Shown here piece after piece: positions 53,330-64,000 of a stretch of DNA of 64,000 nucleotides. Origin of the DNA: Dermatophagoides farinae. Taxonomy: Eukaryota > Arthropoda > Arachnida > Sarcoptiformes > Pyroglyphidae. Each line of letters starts with the position of its first letter. Position 1 is the stretch's first letter. Location of the stretch: positions 2,599,001 through 2,663,000 of the forward strand of contig NC_134685.1 in assembly GCF_024713945.1 (NCBI RefSeq). The letters run 5' to 3'. The notes under the pieces were generated by a model. The model was not told where the DNA came from. It made no database searches and saw nothing but the letters and a program-made list of their open reading frames with translations. The translations under genes were made by a program, and so were the position numbers.

Positions 53330-54090
53330 TATATCAGCTGGCTATCTTATTCATTCGAACAACATTAACAATATGATGATGATGATGATAGTATCGATAG
53401 TATATATCGATTCAATCGATAAATGCCATACACAGACACTATGACACAATAATAACAACAAAATGCAATTAGAAAATTAGAATTATAAGATCATGATGAT
53501 GATGATAAAATAATGATGATGTTGGTCAGAACATGGTGAACATTTTCATGTATATCAAAAATCAATCAATCAATCAATATGATGAAAATTGATGATCAAT
53601 CAATGAGATTCTATCATGTTGCTGTTTGTCATGCTGATATTGGAAAAATGTGGCCACAGTGGCCAAAAAAATAAAAAAAAATTCAAGTCAACCACTTTGC
53701 AAACAGGCAAATTACAGATATGTAACAAACACAAACACACACACACACACATTACACAAAGTTATCTGACCGACGACTGATTCTATTCAAAAAAAAAAAA
53801 TAAATAAAAAAATTCCTGAGCTTAGAAGAATCGAGGTTCGAATTTGGCCATTCGTTTCGGCATGGCCTATGGCGTCATCATCAAAACTTGAATCTCCGCC
53901 TCTGTATATACACAATACACAGAACCAAAGAATCGAAGAAAGTCACATGCGCCTTTTTTTATTATGAATGTAGAGAGAAAAAAAAAAGAATCGCGATTCA
54001 CCAGTACACGAGAATTTTTTTTTGTTTGCAATTCATATATATATACGAAGGTGAAGAAAAAAAAATATCCATCTTGATAAGATAAGGTAG

Positions 54091-54131
<41 letters not shown>

Positions 54132-56162
54132 CTCTATGTCGAATGTTGTGTGTATTTGGACGCCATGTCGAATGTCGAGGCCAACATAATTGAATCAGCA
54201 AGAAAAAAAAACGATGATGATGATGATGATGATGGCCAAAAATACAAGTGTGTTGTCAAGCACACACACACACACACATCATTGGTAAAGAATCCAGAAT
54301 GTCTACAAATGTGTGTGTGTGTGTGTGTGAGAAATGCAATTATTCTTTGTTCATCATCATCATCATAGTGAGTCATAACGAGAATGAGTTATTAATTTTT
54401 TTTTTTTTTTAGAGAAAAAAAAAGCTGATGGCGCTATCAATTGTAAGTAAAAGTGATGATGATGATGGTGGTTGGGTGGTGGCGGTGGTGTGGGGTTGGG
54501 TTATTTTAGACAAATTGGTACAATTCTGATTGTTGTTGTTGTTGTATATAAAATATATGCGTCAATGTGACGAATATAACGACAAACAAAATAATGATGA
54601 TGATGATGATTATTATTTCACACTCGATCAATCAAATTGAATAGGTGGTGCTAGTGGTGCTAAAGCTAGCCAAAAAAAAACAAGACAAAAAAAATACCAA
54701 GATTCATTGTCGATAGAATCAGAGAGAGAGAATATAAAAAAACAAAGGAACTGAGAATATTTGGCTTTCTACATATGTGTGTGTGTCTTACCTTAATATA
54801 CCAGAATATTCTTCGCTCTCTTTATCATCATCGTCGTTATTATATGGATGAGATAAGAAAAAAGAAAAAACTTCATTTATTCTGAAAAAAAACAATGGCA
54901 AAAAAAATCATCATCATCATCCAATCTATGTATGGCATCTATTTACACACATCCTATCGGAATCGGGTTCGAATAGAACAAAAAAACAAAAACGAAAACG
55001 AAACTAAACGAAATTTTTGTATTATTATAAGATTAAGTCTTATCTTTTCTAATGAAAATTTGTTCTTATCGTGTGTGTGTGTGGTTGGTGTGTGTGTGTG
55101 TGTGTGTGTTGTGGTTTTTTTTCTCATTTCATTGGTTCGTTTTATGAACCAAAAAAAAAAAGAAAATAGCCCAAAATACCGTCATAATTACAATCAAATT
55201 TGTTCATGATATGAATTCAATTCAATTCATTCTACGTATTCGTGAATCATTGAAATTTATCCATCCATTCATCCATCCATCCAACTAGCAAAATCTAGTT
55301 CAACCAACCGGGCATAACGATGTTTTTTTTTTTTTTTTTGCTTTTTTTTAGCCAAGAACAATTATATTAGACACATATATACAACGATTATATATTTTTG
55401 TTTTCAATTCATAAAAAAGAGAAAAAAAAATTATGGGCAACAAATTAGAATTTAACACTAAAGACATCCACATACACACACACACACGCAGAGTAAATTC
55501 AATCACACAACATTATTAACAGATTTCTTCGGAAGAAGAAGACGAAGACGGAAAATTGCAAACAGCCAGCAGCAGAGCAAAAATTTATCGAAAGCAAAAA
55601 AAAATTCTCTGATTCTGAAATCTCAGGCACACACACACACACACACAAAAATGAGATGATGATTTTCAGTGTTCTTTTTTTTTCTCCCGCTATCTGTTTA
55701 CTCAATCATCTTAAAAAATGACAATACAAATCAATTTGAATAAATCAACAAAAATTTAGCATATGCATACATACATTATGTATGGATCCGGAACCACGTT
55801 TGTTGACATACCTCGAATGTAATGTGTGTGTCTATATATGTTGTTGCTGTTTTTTGTTAATCCATTTGGTTTGATACAATTCTGTGCATCTATCATCATC
55901 ATCATCATCATCCACATCATAGTTGGTTTCATTTTTTGTGTGTTTGGATTCTGCTGTGTGTGTGTAAATGTATGTTGTGCATGTTGTTGTTGTTCTGAAG
56001 AAAAATTCTGCCCATAGAATTGACATTTTTTTTTTTTTGGCCAATTGTTATTTGATTGCCAGTTTTTTTTCATTTCAGTGTGCTTTTTGATATTCTCTCT
56101 TTCTCTTTCTCTCTCCCGGACAACCAATCCGATTCCAATATCTCAAGACTGATTGTGGTTTT

Positions 56163-56204
<42 letters not shown>

Positions 56205-56620
56205 CTAATACGATCACGATCTATGCTTCCATTTTCTTTTCTTTTCTTCTGTTTTTTTTTTGTTTTTATTTTTTTTTTTTTTTGCAATGTACACGGCTCT
56301 TTTTATTTTTTTATTTTTATTCTATTCACCATTATATCACATTGATAAAAAAAAAATTTTAAAACTAAAAAAAAAACAGAAAAAAAATTCAAATTCAAAT
56401 TCTTGAAATGAACAAAAAAAAGAATCATTAACAGACACGGAATTTACGGATTGCACATTTTTTTTTTTTTTTTGGTTGTTGGCTCACACACACACCATAC
56501 ATAACACACAAATGAATCGATCATTTTATAAAATGAACGGATCCTCAGCTAATGAGAATGGATTCTCTCTGTGTTTTGTTTGTTTTTTGTTTGCCTGTCT
56601 GCCTGTCTGAATATTGATAT

Positions 56621-56663
<43 letters not shown>

Positions 56664-57669
56664 CTACTAATGATAAAAAACAACGACGAGATGAGCAAAT
56701 GTTTCATTTGTGTTTTTTTTTTTTGTTTTTTTTCAAAATTAAAACAAACGATGATTATCGCGACACACACACACACACTCGCACATCTTTCGAATGGTAA
56801 CTCTGTTCGTTTTTTTTCCTTTGTGTGTGTGTATGTGTATGTGTGTGTAACTTAAATCTCAAAAGGGAATTGTCGCCAAATTCTTAAGTGTCGTAATTCA
56901 AAATAATAATAATAATAACGACTTTTCATCAATTGTTTGGACCAAATGTGTCTATGTGTCTCTCTCTCTCTCTCTGTGTGTGTGTGTGATGAGAGGATTG
57001 GTGGTGGCTCTCTATATATATATATCTCTCTGGCTATATGTAGCAATAAAAATATATCACATAAATCTTTCCATTTATATACAAGATAGTTGGCTAAAAA
57101 AAAAGCAAATAAATCCAATATAACGACAATAATGATAAAATCACCATGACAGCCAAAAAAAAAAATCACCAGCAACAATCACCACCGTAAAATGTGAAAG
57201 CAATAACCATATTGTGTGTGTTTGATATGGATGGGCTGCGGGCATGTCACCATCCCCATCATCATCATCATCGTTACCTAATATATCTATATATATAGAG
57301 TAACCATTGTGTCCATTGTAAACATTTTTTGTATCAATCAAACCAAATGACCAAATGGCATTAATCATTGACATTCGAAATTTTTTTTTTCATTTCATTT
57401 CAATCAAATTCATCAATTCTTTTTCATGGATGCTACATACACACACACACAGGCAATGAAAATGAAAATGAAAAGCAGCTTAATCCCGTTATTATTGATT
57501 ATTATTGATAAGATGTCTGTGTGTGTGTGTGTGTGTTACCCAAGTGTTGCGCTCGATTGCAATGTTATGGCGTTGTCTAAATTATCATTCGACATAGTCA
57601 TCATTGGTGGAAACCAAAAAAAAAAAAATCATTGATTATCGAATATTAACTTAGCAAAAAAAAAAAAAA

Positions 57670-59716
57670 ATGCATTCATCAACCATCAATATTTCGGTTT
57701 TAAGCTTGGTTATCCTATTATCGTTGATGATAAATCGATGCCTTTCAGATGAATTGTCTGCACCAATAATCATCACATCTTCATCATCATCATCACCACC
57801 ATCATCATCATCATCACATTCATTATCATATCCAGTTGGTTTTTATTGGAGCCAAGAAAAATATCCAAATCCATTGGTAGATCCATATGGATGTAGACAG
57901 CCAAAAAGTTCATTACTCTGTGATCCAGATCAAATTCTCGATCCAATCGAAGGTATCGTATGTTTTTTTTTTGTTCGTGTGTGTGTGTAGGTGTGTGTGT
58001 GTCTGTTTGATTTAATATCAATCGTTTATTATTATTATTATTATTATTATTCTATTTCAGCAAATGAAATACGAGATTTACTTGAAAAATATCAAAATTC
58101 AAATAAATGTTTCTGCCATCAATGTCCATCGGGTGAAGCTGGAATCAAAGTGGCCATTGCATTAGCTCGTAACATCAATACTGATGATTCTCGGTAATTA
58201 ATGTGTGCATGTGTGTGTATGATTTTGAGTTTGTTCGAATTTTTTTTCTTTTTGTTCCTATTACCAAATCGAATGTTTTGTTCTTTATACTGAAAATGGA
58301 TAGTTATATTATTCACATTTGATATCCGTTTCCATGTCCGTCATCTCATCATGTCGACATTCATCATTATCATCATCATCATCAATATAGTGAAGCCATA
58401 ATGACCATATCTTTTTTTTTCTTTTTTTTTACCATATCCCAATTGATAACCATATTTCCGTTCATTGATTGTGATTCAATTTCCCTATTTTTTTTTTTTT
58501 TTACATGTAGTCATGCATTGAATGATGCATCACAACAGTTTGCCGATTATCTAAGAAATAAATGGCGTTATTCATTATGTAATGATTCAATTCTATTACT
58601 TATGGTACAATCATATCCTGTACACAAATCATCGGTAGGGTATACTTCTTTTTTATTTACAATGACTATTCCCATTATTTATCATTATTATTGTTATTAT
58701 TACAACAATGACAATGTAGATAACCACTTCTTTGGGTCGTATTGCTGAACATGTATTTCCGCATCAATTTTTCTCTCAACTTATTTATAATCATTCGATG
58801 TTGATGACTACTACATCAACGACTAGTACATCATCATCATCATCATCATCATATCAAGCTGATTATTCGAAGAATGATGATATTGGCCTTGGTGTTGTGA
58901 TCGGTGTTCATGGCGATAACCATTTCCAGGTATGTGTGTGTGTGTGTGTGTGTGTCCAAACCTGTCAATCATAGCCATCCATAAGTACATTTGAAACATA
59001 TAATCAACATAATGGAACATTTTATGGTGGTGGTGGTGGTTTTTTTTCCAACAACCACAACCCCACAACACTCGATTGATCGATTGGTAATCAACTTGAA
59101 TGTTAGCCAGTGAATCAAAAGAAAAAAAAAACGTGTTCTTTTTTTTTGATTGATGATTGACCTCGATATTTTATTTTATTTTTTTTTCTTCATCATACAG
59201 TTATTACGTTCTATTTTGATGGCCATCAATGAACATGTCGAACAGATAGATGATCCATCCATCTATCAACAGGAGGACCCGATTACAATGTTAGCGGCAG
59301 GTTCTATCACTGATTCTAATGGTGGTGGTAGTGGTAGTAGTAGTAATTCCGCTGTTGTCGTTGTTGCCATTATCATTGGATTTATATTCTTTTTGACCAT
59401 TGTAGTGGGTACCGTTATGTTGATGAAACGACGTTTTGAACATGAACCAGATTCAGAATTACCCGATATGGATCCACCAATTGGATATGAAACGGTATCG
59501 ACAAATGAACCACGTAAATCATTGGTTCCTATGGCAGTCGTTGATGACGATGACGATGACGACAACAACAACGATGATGATGATGGCCATGAACAACAAC
59601 AGCAACGAACAACAAATGTTATTGATGATGATAGTAATGATGATGAAACAAGCCATATATTGGGCGATGAAAGCCAAATACGTACGCCCAATGATTCTCC
59701 TGAACAAACCAGATGA
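57670..59716 (+). CDS. MOLO1-domain type I membrane protein
   Basis: Exons 57670-57952, 58061-58193, 58511-58634, 58720-58929 and 59201-59716 (all GT-AG, in phase) give 421 aa. The protein resembles the MOLO1 (modulator of levamisole receptor 1) family, a TPM-fold ectodomain; in C. elegans MOLO-1 is an auxiliary subunit that raises levamisole-type acetylcholine receptor currents. Seen: a signal peptide (ISVLSLVILLSLMINRCLS), the entry motif FYWSQEKYPNPLVDPYGC, LCDPDQIL, a CFCHQCPSGEAGIKVAIALA stretch, FADYLRNKWRYSLCNDSILL, and GLGVVIGVHGDNHFQ. A single membrane helix covers about residues 300-325 (AVVVVAIIIGFIFFLTIVVG), followed by a very acidic, Gln- and Asn-rich cytoplasmic tail. Ser/Thr tracts fill two surface loops. 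The family match is from memory of the motif order, so it is strong but not proven. Confidence 0.82.
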
Positions 59717-60949
59717 TTTTTGTAATGAGAATCTAATTAGCCAAAATTAAAAAAAAAAAATTACAACCACATTCCAGTTGTCCATTCCAGTCCCATCTGC
59801 ATATATTCAATGATGATGATTATGATTATTATAATTATTATTATTATTAGTAAAAAAGCATTCCCACGTGTCATTCACTACCTATATTTATATATATATG
59901 GATTCAATGAACAATTTTTTTTCAATTTATTTTTCTCATGAATTTGCATCAATGAAATTCTTTACATGCTAATTAACCTAGTTAAACAAAAAAAAAAAGT
60001 GGAATGGGTAAATTTTTGTTGTTGTTGTTGTTGTATTGGATCCAAACATACAATGACCATCATCATCATCATCATCATCATTGCTTGTGAGAATTCTTTT
60101 CATTCTGTTCATTAGTAGTGCAACACAATACAATGATGATGATGATGATTATGATTATTTCCATTGTGAACGTATGCTATCTTTTATTATTCGTGACCAG
60201 ATCGTTACCGTCCTTATAAGTAAATCATCATGAAGAAGGTCATCATCATCACTTGAATCGAATCGAATTCATTATTTTTCAATTGACAAATTTAATTCAA
60301 AAAAAAAAAAAAATTCAATGAAATCCAAACCGAAATTAAATTGGCCAAAAATAGTGGTAGTGGTGGTGGGTGAGTGGAATAGAATCTCATATAAAAAAGA
60401 GGTACAAAATGATATGGCTCAAAATAATTGTAGATCAACAACAGCAAAGAGAAAACATTATTACACAGGAAATGGATGCATATCATCATCATCATCATCA
60501 TCACCAGTATACGATGACGAATCCAACAACAACAACAACAACCATTTTGACCATTGTTTACAAATAAACAAACAAAACCAAAGTGAAACCAGAATATATA
60601 TTGAGAGAGAGAGAAAAAAAGAGCCTCAATTTAAATGCCTCTGGGTCAAACTTTGTCCGTTTGTTTTTTTTTTTTTTTTTAGTGTAATGTCTTTATGTAT
60701 ACAATATTTGTGTGTGTGTGTTATGTTTACTTTGGTATGAATGACTTTTCCGGAAAGGAAACATACAAATTGGTATATAACAAGATGATAATATGAGATA
60801 TATGATGATGATAATTGGATAGATGAATAGATGGATGGCCATTCATCACCGAAAAAAAAACCCATTGGATGGAAGCAAGCAAATTAAACAAGAAAATGAT
60901 GATGATTCAATTTCATCCATGATATGCACACATTACTATTATCTGAACA
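59717..60949. other. Convergent spacer MOLO1-like / sphingomyelinase D-like
   Basis: 1.23 kb of shared 3' flank with (GAT/CAT)n, (GTT)n near 60018 and (TG)n near 60710. Open frames at 60318-60740 read through repeats and show no family resemblance. No gene was called. Confidence 0.5.
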
Positions 60950-62381
60950 CTAATGTTTTTGGCCAATCACGAGTTTCATTAACAACTGAATTATTCTGGC
61001 TATAACCAGTTCCGTTGTAGTTGTAGTCGTGACTGAATCATTCGATTCAACATTATTACCATCATTATCATCATCATCATCATGGTCCATGGTTCGATAA
61101 TAATTGTAATTGTATGATTGTTGTTGTTGTTGTTGTTGTTGTCGTTGTTTATATGACGAAAGAAATAGATAACGTAATAAAGTCTGTGATCTTAATGCAT
61201 CAACCATAAATCTGGTCATCGAATCAAGCATGTCACCGGCACTATTCACTAATTTCAATCCTAATGTTGGTTTAGTTAACATTGATGATGTTTGTGGTCG
61301 TGTTGGACGTGTCCAGATTCTTTCCCATGGAGAATCTTCATATGTGGCCATACGATATCGGGAAGCAAATTCACTTTCACGCATTACATTGCATACACGT
61401 TCCGGATGATTGGTTATGATGGCATCAACGTCCGATCTGATCAGAACAGAATATTCTATTATTACATCGATCGATAATATTGATTAGAATGATTTACCTG
61501 AATGCTGTACGAATGTTGACCGTTAGATCGACAGTCCATTGATAGACTTTGCGAATGTAGTTTTTGATAGCAAAAAAAGATGGATTATCACGTCGTTTCA
61601 CAATCTGTGTGAGTCGGCCCAGATTATAGAATGGTGTCATACAATTGGATCGACCATCACCTTGCCATATATTGACCACCATATCGAGTCTTTTCCACAT
61701 TGATTCTATGGCAAACAATGGATCATTCATGCCCACATCCCATCCAATTTTGTCGGCAAGCAGAAAGTCACGCCCATGCGATTCAATTTCATTGACAAAT
61801 CCAAGGACAAAATCATAATCGAACACGTGCGAGATAGAGATAACTGCTCTTAATCGGGAACCATCAGGCGAATTGTCACGTGTTGTCATGTTATAAAGAT
61901 GAGATAAGAGTAAAGATGCCAATTGCTGTCCGGCCGAGGCTTTTGCTGAATGACTAATTCGTAATAGTTTCAAATCCAAAATGATCAACAATAGTCGCTT
62001 GTCGAACACAGGGCTGGAAGGTGTTGTAAGTAAACGAATTCTTTCAAAAAAAATATCGATACGTTCTCGTTCACCGCAACGACGAAAACAATCACAATTT
62101 GATTTTCCATGAAATGTGTAAACAGGTGTAGCATTTGATGAAAAATAAACATCCGTTTCAATTGCATTGGCTCCACGATTCAGATAATCATTCAATTCAT
62201 TTAAACTGTTTACCATATGAGCAATGTTGAAAAATGGACGATTTGTATGATAAAATTTTGGTTTTGGACCCAATGATGGATGTTGTATGGAAACATTATT
62301 GTTTGTCGTGTTTTTGGTAGCTAAATAATTGACCATGTTGAACAACATCCATATTAGTAATACATACGGTAAATTTAACAT
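60950..62381 (-). CDS. Secreted sphingomyelinase D / phospholipase D-like protein with a C-terminal extension
   Basis: Exons 61498-62381 and 60950-61436 (61-bp intron, phase 2) give 456 aa. The start is the first ATG, opening a signal peptide (MLNLPYVLLIWMLFNMV); the TTG-initiated upstream extension is rejected. The family is the GDPD-like TIM-barrel SMase D/PLD known from sicariid spider venoms, with non-venom relatives in mites and ticks. Residues matching the active site are present: His55 in IAHMVN, Glu75 and Asp77 in IETDV, His91 in YTFHG, Asp136 in ILDLK and Trp282 in WTVD. The catalytic-loop cysteines (CDCFRRC) are also there. The C-terminal SMD-tail motif is seen as ATYEDSPW (residues 325-332). 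No break or stop is seen, so activity is plausible. The normal family ends about there; here some 124 more residues follow, with Gln and Asp tracts and a hydrophobic end. Whether it acts in digestion, immunity or toxicity is unknown. Confidence 0.88.
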
Positions 62382-63566
62382 TTTCAAGAGCAAACAATGC
62401 TCTAACAATGATGATTAACACACAACTGATCAGCAGATCTAATGATGATAACGGAAAGACCACCAACAACCAATGTGGCAATGAGGAAATGTACACAAAC
62501 ACACGATGATAAAATGTGTTGTTTTTTTTTGATGGCCTTAAGTTGATCACTTAATGAGATGTTGGCTGTATGTTCTCCACTTTTTTTTTCTCTTTTTCTG
62601 AGTCTTACTTTACAGATTCTTATAATACTTTTGATCGGTTATCTTGATTCACAACTTTTTTTTTTTTTTATTCGCCAAGCCTAATCGATGTCCAGAAGCA
62701 GAATGATGATGATGATGATGATGATGAACATATTACCAATGAAAAAAAACATATGGATGATACTTGAGGATGTTAGCCGATCTAGAGCATCATAAAAATA
62801 CAATTGGCCATTATTTCATATCTTATTCATCATGATGATTGAATAAAAAAAAAGAGCCAACAAATAAATGAATGAATGAATAAAACCATACTGGTCAGTT
62901 GGTCATTTGGTCATCACCACAGATAAACATCACAACACACAATGATGGCCACCCTATGACATAATTTGGCGACAATATCCATTTGTGTGTGTGTGACAAT
63001 AGTATTCATCTCAATTCTTTTCATCGCCTTTTTTTTCCAATGCCATTCTTTTCAATATCAAACTATTGTATTTTTGAAAATTTTTCCTGTGTGTGTGTGT
63101 GTGTGAACAAATGAATGAGAAAGACAGAAGGAGAGAGAGAAACGACAAAACATCCAAGCATAAAGCTAATCTTGATTGTTGATAGCGGTGGGTAGGTATA
63201 GTTGGGATGTAGTGTATCCATGGCCATTAATGCATCTGGTGTTTGTCTGTCATACACATATATATTATGATTTATGATGGGATATTGGTACTTGAAGGAA
63301 TGTTGTTGAATATTTCATGAAATGGTTGATTCATTCATTCAGAAAGAGTGATAGAGAGAGAGAGAGACATTTGATTATGGATTTATCATACGTGAATCAT
63401 GAATTTTTGATCAACGGGACAGCTAAACAGGAAAAGCCAATTAACAGGGTTAAAATTTCATGCCAACAACAACAACAACAACAAAAAAAATCAATACTTA
63501 TCTGTAATCGAAATGAGTAAAGTGATGTGGTGGTGGTGGTGTTTGTGTTTTATTCCCTTCTCAATT

Positions 63567-63598
<32 letters not shown>

Positions 63599-64000
63599 TG
63601 TGATGTTATGCGCGTATGTTGGATTAATGATGAAACAAACATCCATCCATCCATTCTGGTTATCAAATTTTCTTTTTCTCTCTTTGTTTTTTGTTTTTTT
63701 TTCGAAGAGAAATGGGGCAAAACACCACTCATTTCATCAAATATTGATTTGTAAATGAATGAATGAATGAATAAATTGTAATCATTCTTTTCATTTTGGC
63801 TTTAATATATATCCAAAACCAATTGGTTTTCTTTTTTTTTTTACCAACTAGATATTTGATTGAAGAAAGAACAAAAAGAAGAAGAAGAAAGAAAAAAAAT
63901 GGAATAAATTATTTGCCACACATTCGATTTGTTTCATTCACATATATATGATGAATACAGTGTATAAAAAAAAAAAAATCAAATCATCTGATGATGATAG
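62382..64000. other. 5' flank of the sphingomyelinase D-like gene to the window end
   Basis: 1.6 kb without a recognisable gene. It holds the promoter side of the sphingomyelinase D-like gene, (GAT)n at about 62704-62727, (TG)n near 63089 and (CA)n at about 63567-63590. Short open frames are repeat-driven. Confidence 0.5.

Larger units (their letters stand above)
44373..57669. other. 13.3-kb gene-poor, microsatellite-rich region
   Basis: I find no credible gene on either strand. Open frames here are short and made of translated microsatellites (poly-His, Thr-His, Ser-Leu or Cys-Val runs). Notable repeats: compound (CT)n(GT)n at about 47009-47056, (CT)n at 49744-49777, (CAT)16 at 52225-52272, (CT)n at 54092-54128, (CA)n at 56165-56202 and (CT)n at about 56625-56657. 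A perfect 13-bp stem with a 4-nt loop lies at 48712-48741, and a longer imperfect hairpin at 53262-53329. The region could be long 5' non-coding sequence of the muscarinic receptor or of the MOLO1-like gene, hold short non-coding RNAs, or be spacer. Confidence 0.6.

Noticed and set aside
53831-53850. GAGGTTCGAATTTGG, resembling a tRNA T-loop
   Set aside because: Stem pairing fails and no cloverleaf can be drawn around it.
60318-60740. 140-codon open frame between the MOLO1-like and sphingomyelinase D-like genes
   Set aside because: Reads through Ser, Asn and Phe repeats on DNA with competing repeat frames; lies in the shared 3' flank of two convergent genes.

Overview
This window is nuclear DNA of an arthropod, most likely an acariform (astigmatid) mite. 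It is very AT-rich, full of TCA/GAT, TG, GTT and CT microsatellites, and its genes are compact with introns mostly of 50-90 bp. The gene content also fits: a bacterial-style UDP-glycosyltransferase of the kind known from mites, an arachnid-type sphingomyelinase D/phospholipase D relative, a glutamate-gated chloride channel and an arthropod-type muscarinic receptor. The species cannot be fixed from the sequence alone. Splice sites were read by eye; every multi-exon model closes in frame. Several computed open frames begin at TTG, so ATG starts were chosen.

Left part (1-35 kb) is gene-dense and largely housekeeping: POLR1A (-, runs off the left edge), RBX1 (+), a UDP-glycosyltransferase (+), then a glutamate-gated chloride channel (+, 8733-23096). 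The 12.2-kb third intron of the channel gene holds two genes on the opposite strand: a SETDB-type H3K9 methyltransferase and an LRATD/FAM84-like LRAT-fold protein. Then come EIF3M (+), COPS5 (+), a transposase-like orphan protein (-), SPCS2 (-), a REV1-like protein with no polymerase domain (-), BPHL (+) and PDXK (-).

Middle part (35-45 kb) has an ABCG half-transporter (+), a sarcoplasmic calcium-binding/calexcitin-type EF-hand protein (-) and a muscarinic acetylcholine receptor (-). These three appear to use somewhat more GC-rich codons than the genes to the left.

The right part holds a 13.3-kb stretch (44.4-57.7 kb) with no recognisable gene, only dense microsatellites. It is followed by a MOLO1-domain membrane protein (+) and a secreted sphingomyelinase D-like protein (-) with a long C-terminal extension.

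Functional threads: RBX1 and COPS5 are the catalytic ends of cullin-RING ligase activation and deneddylation. COPS5 and EIF3M belong to the related MPN/PCI complexes. The chloride channel, muscarinic receptor and MOLO1-type protein are all linked to neuronal signalling. The most unusual items are the polymerase-less REV1, the nested genes in the channel intron, a valine in place of the usual proline at the M2 selectivity motif of the channel, the likely inactive transposase-like protein and LRAT-like protein, and the extended sphingomyelinase D.
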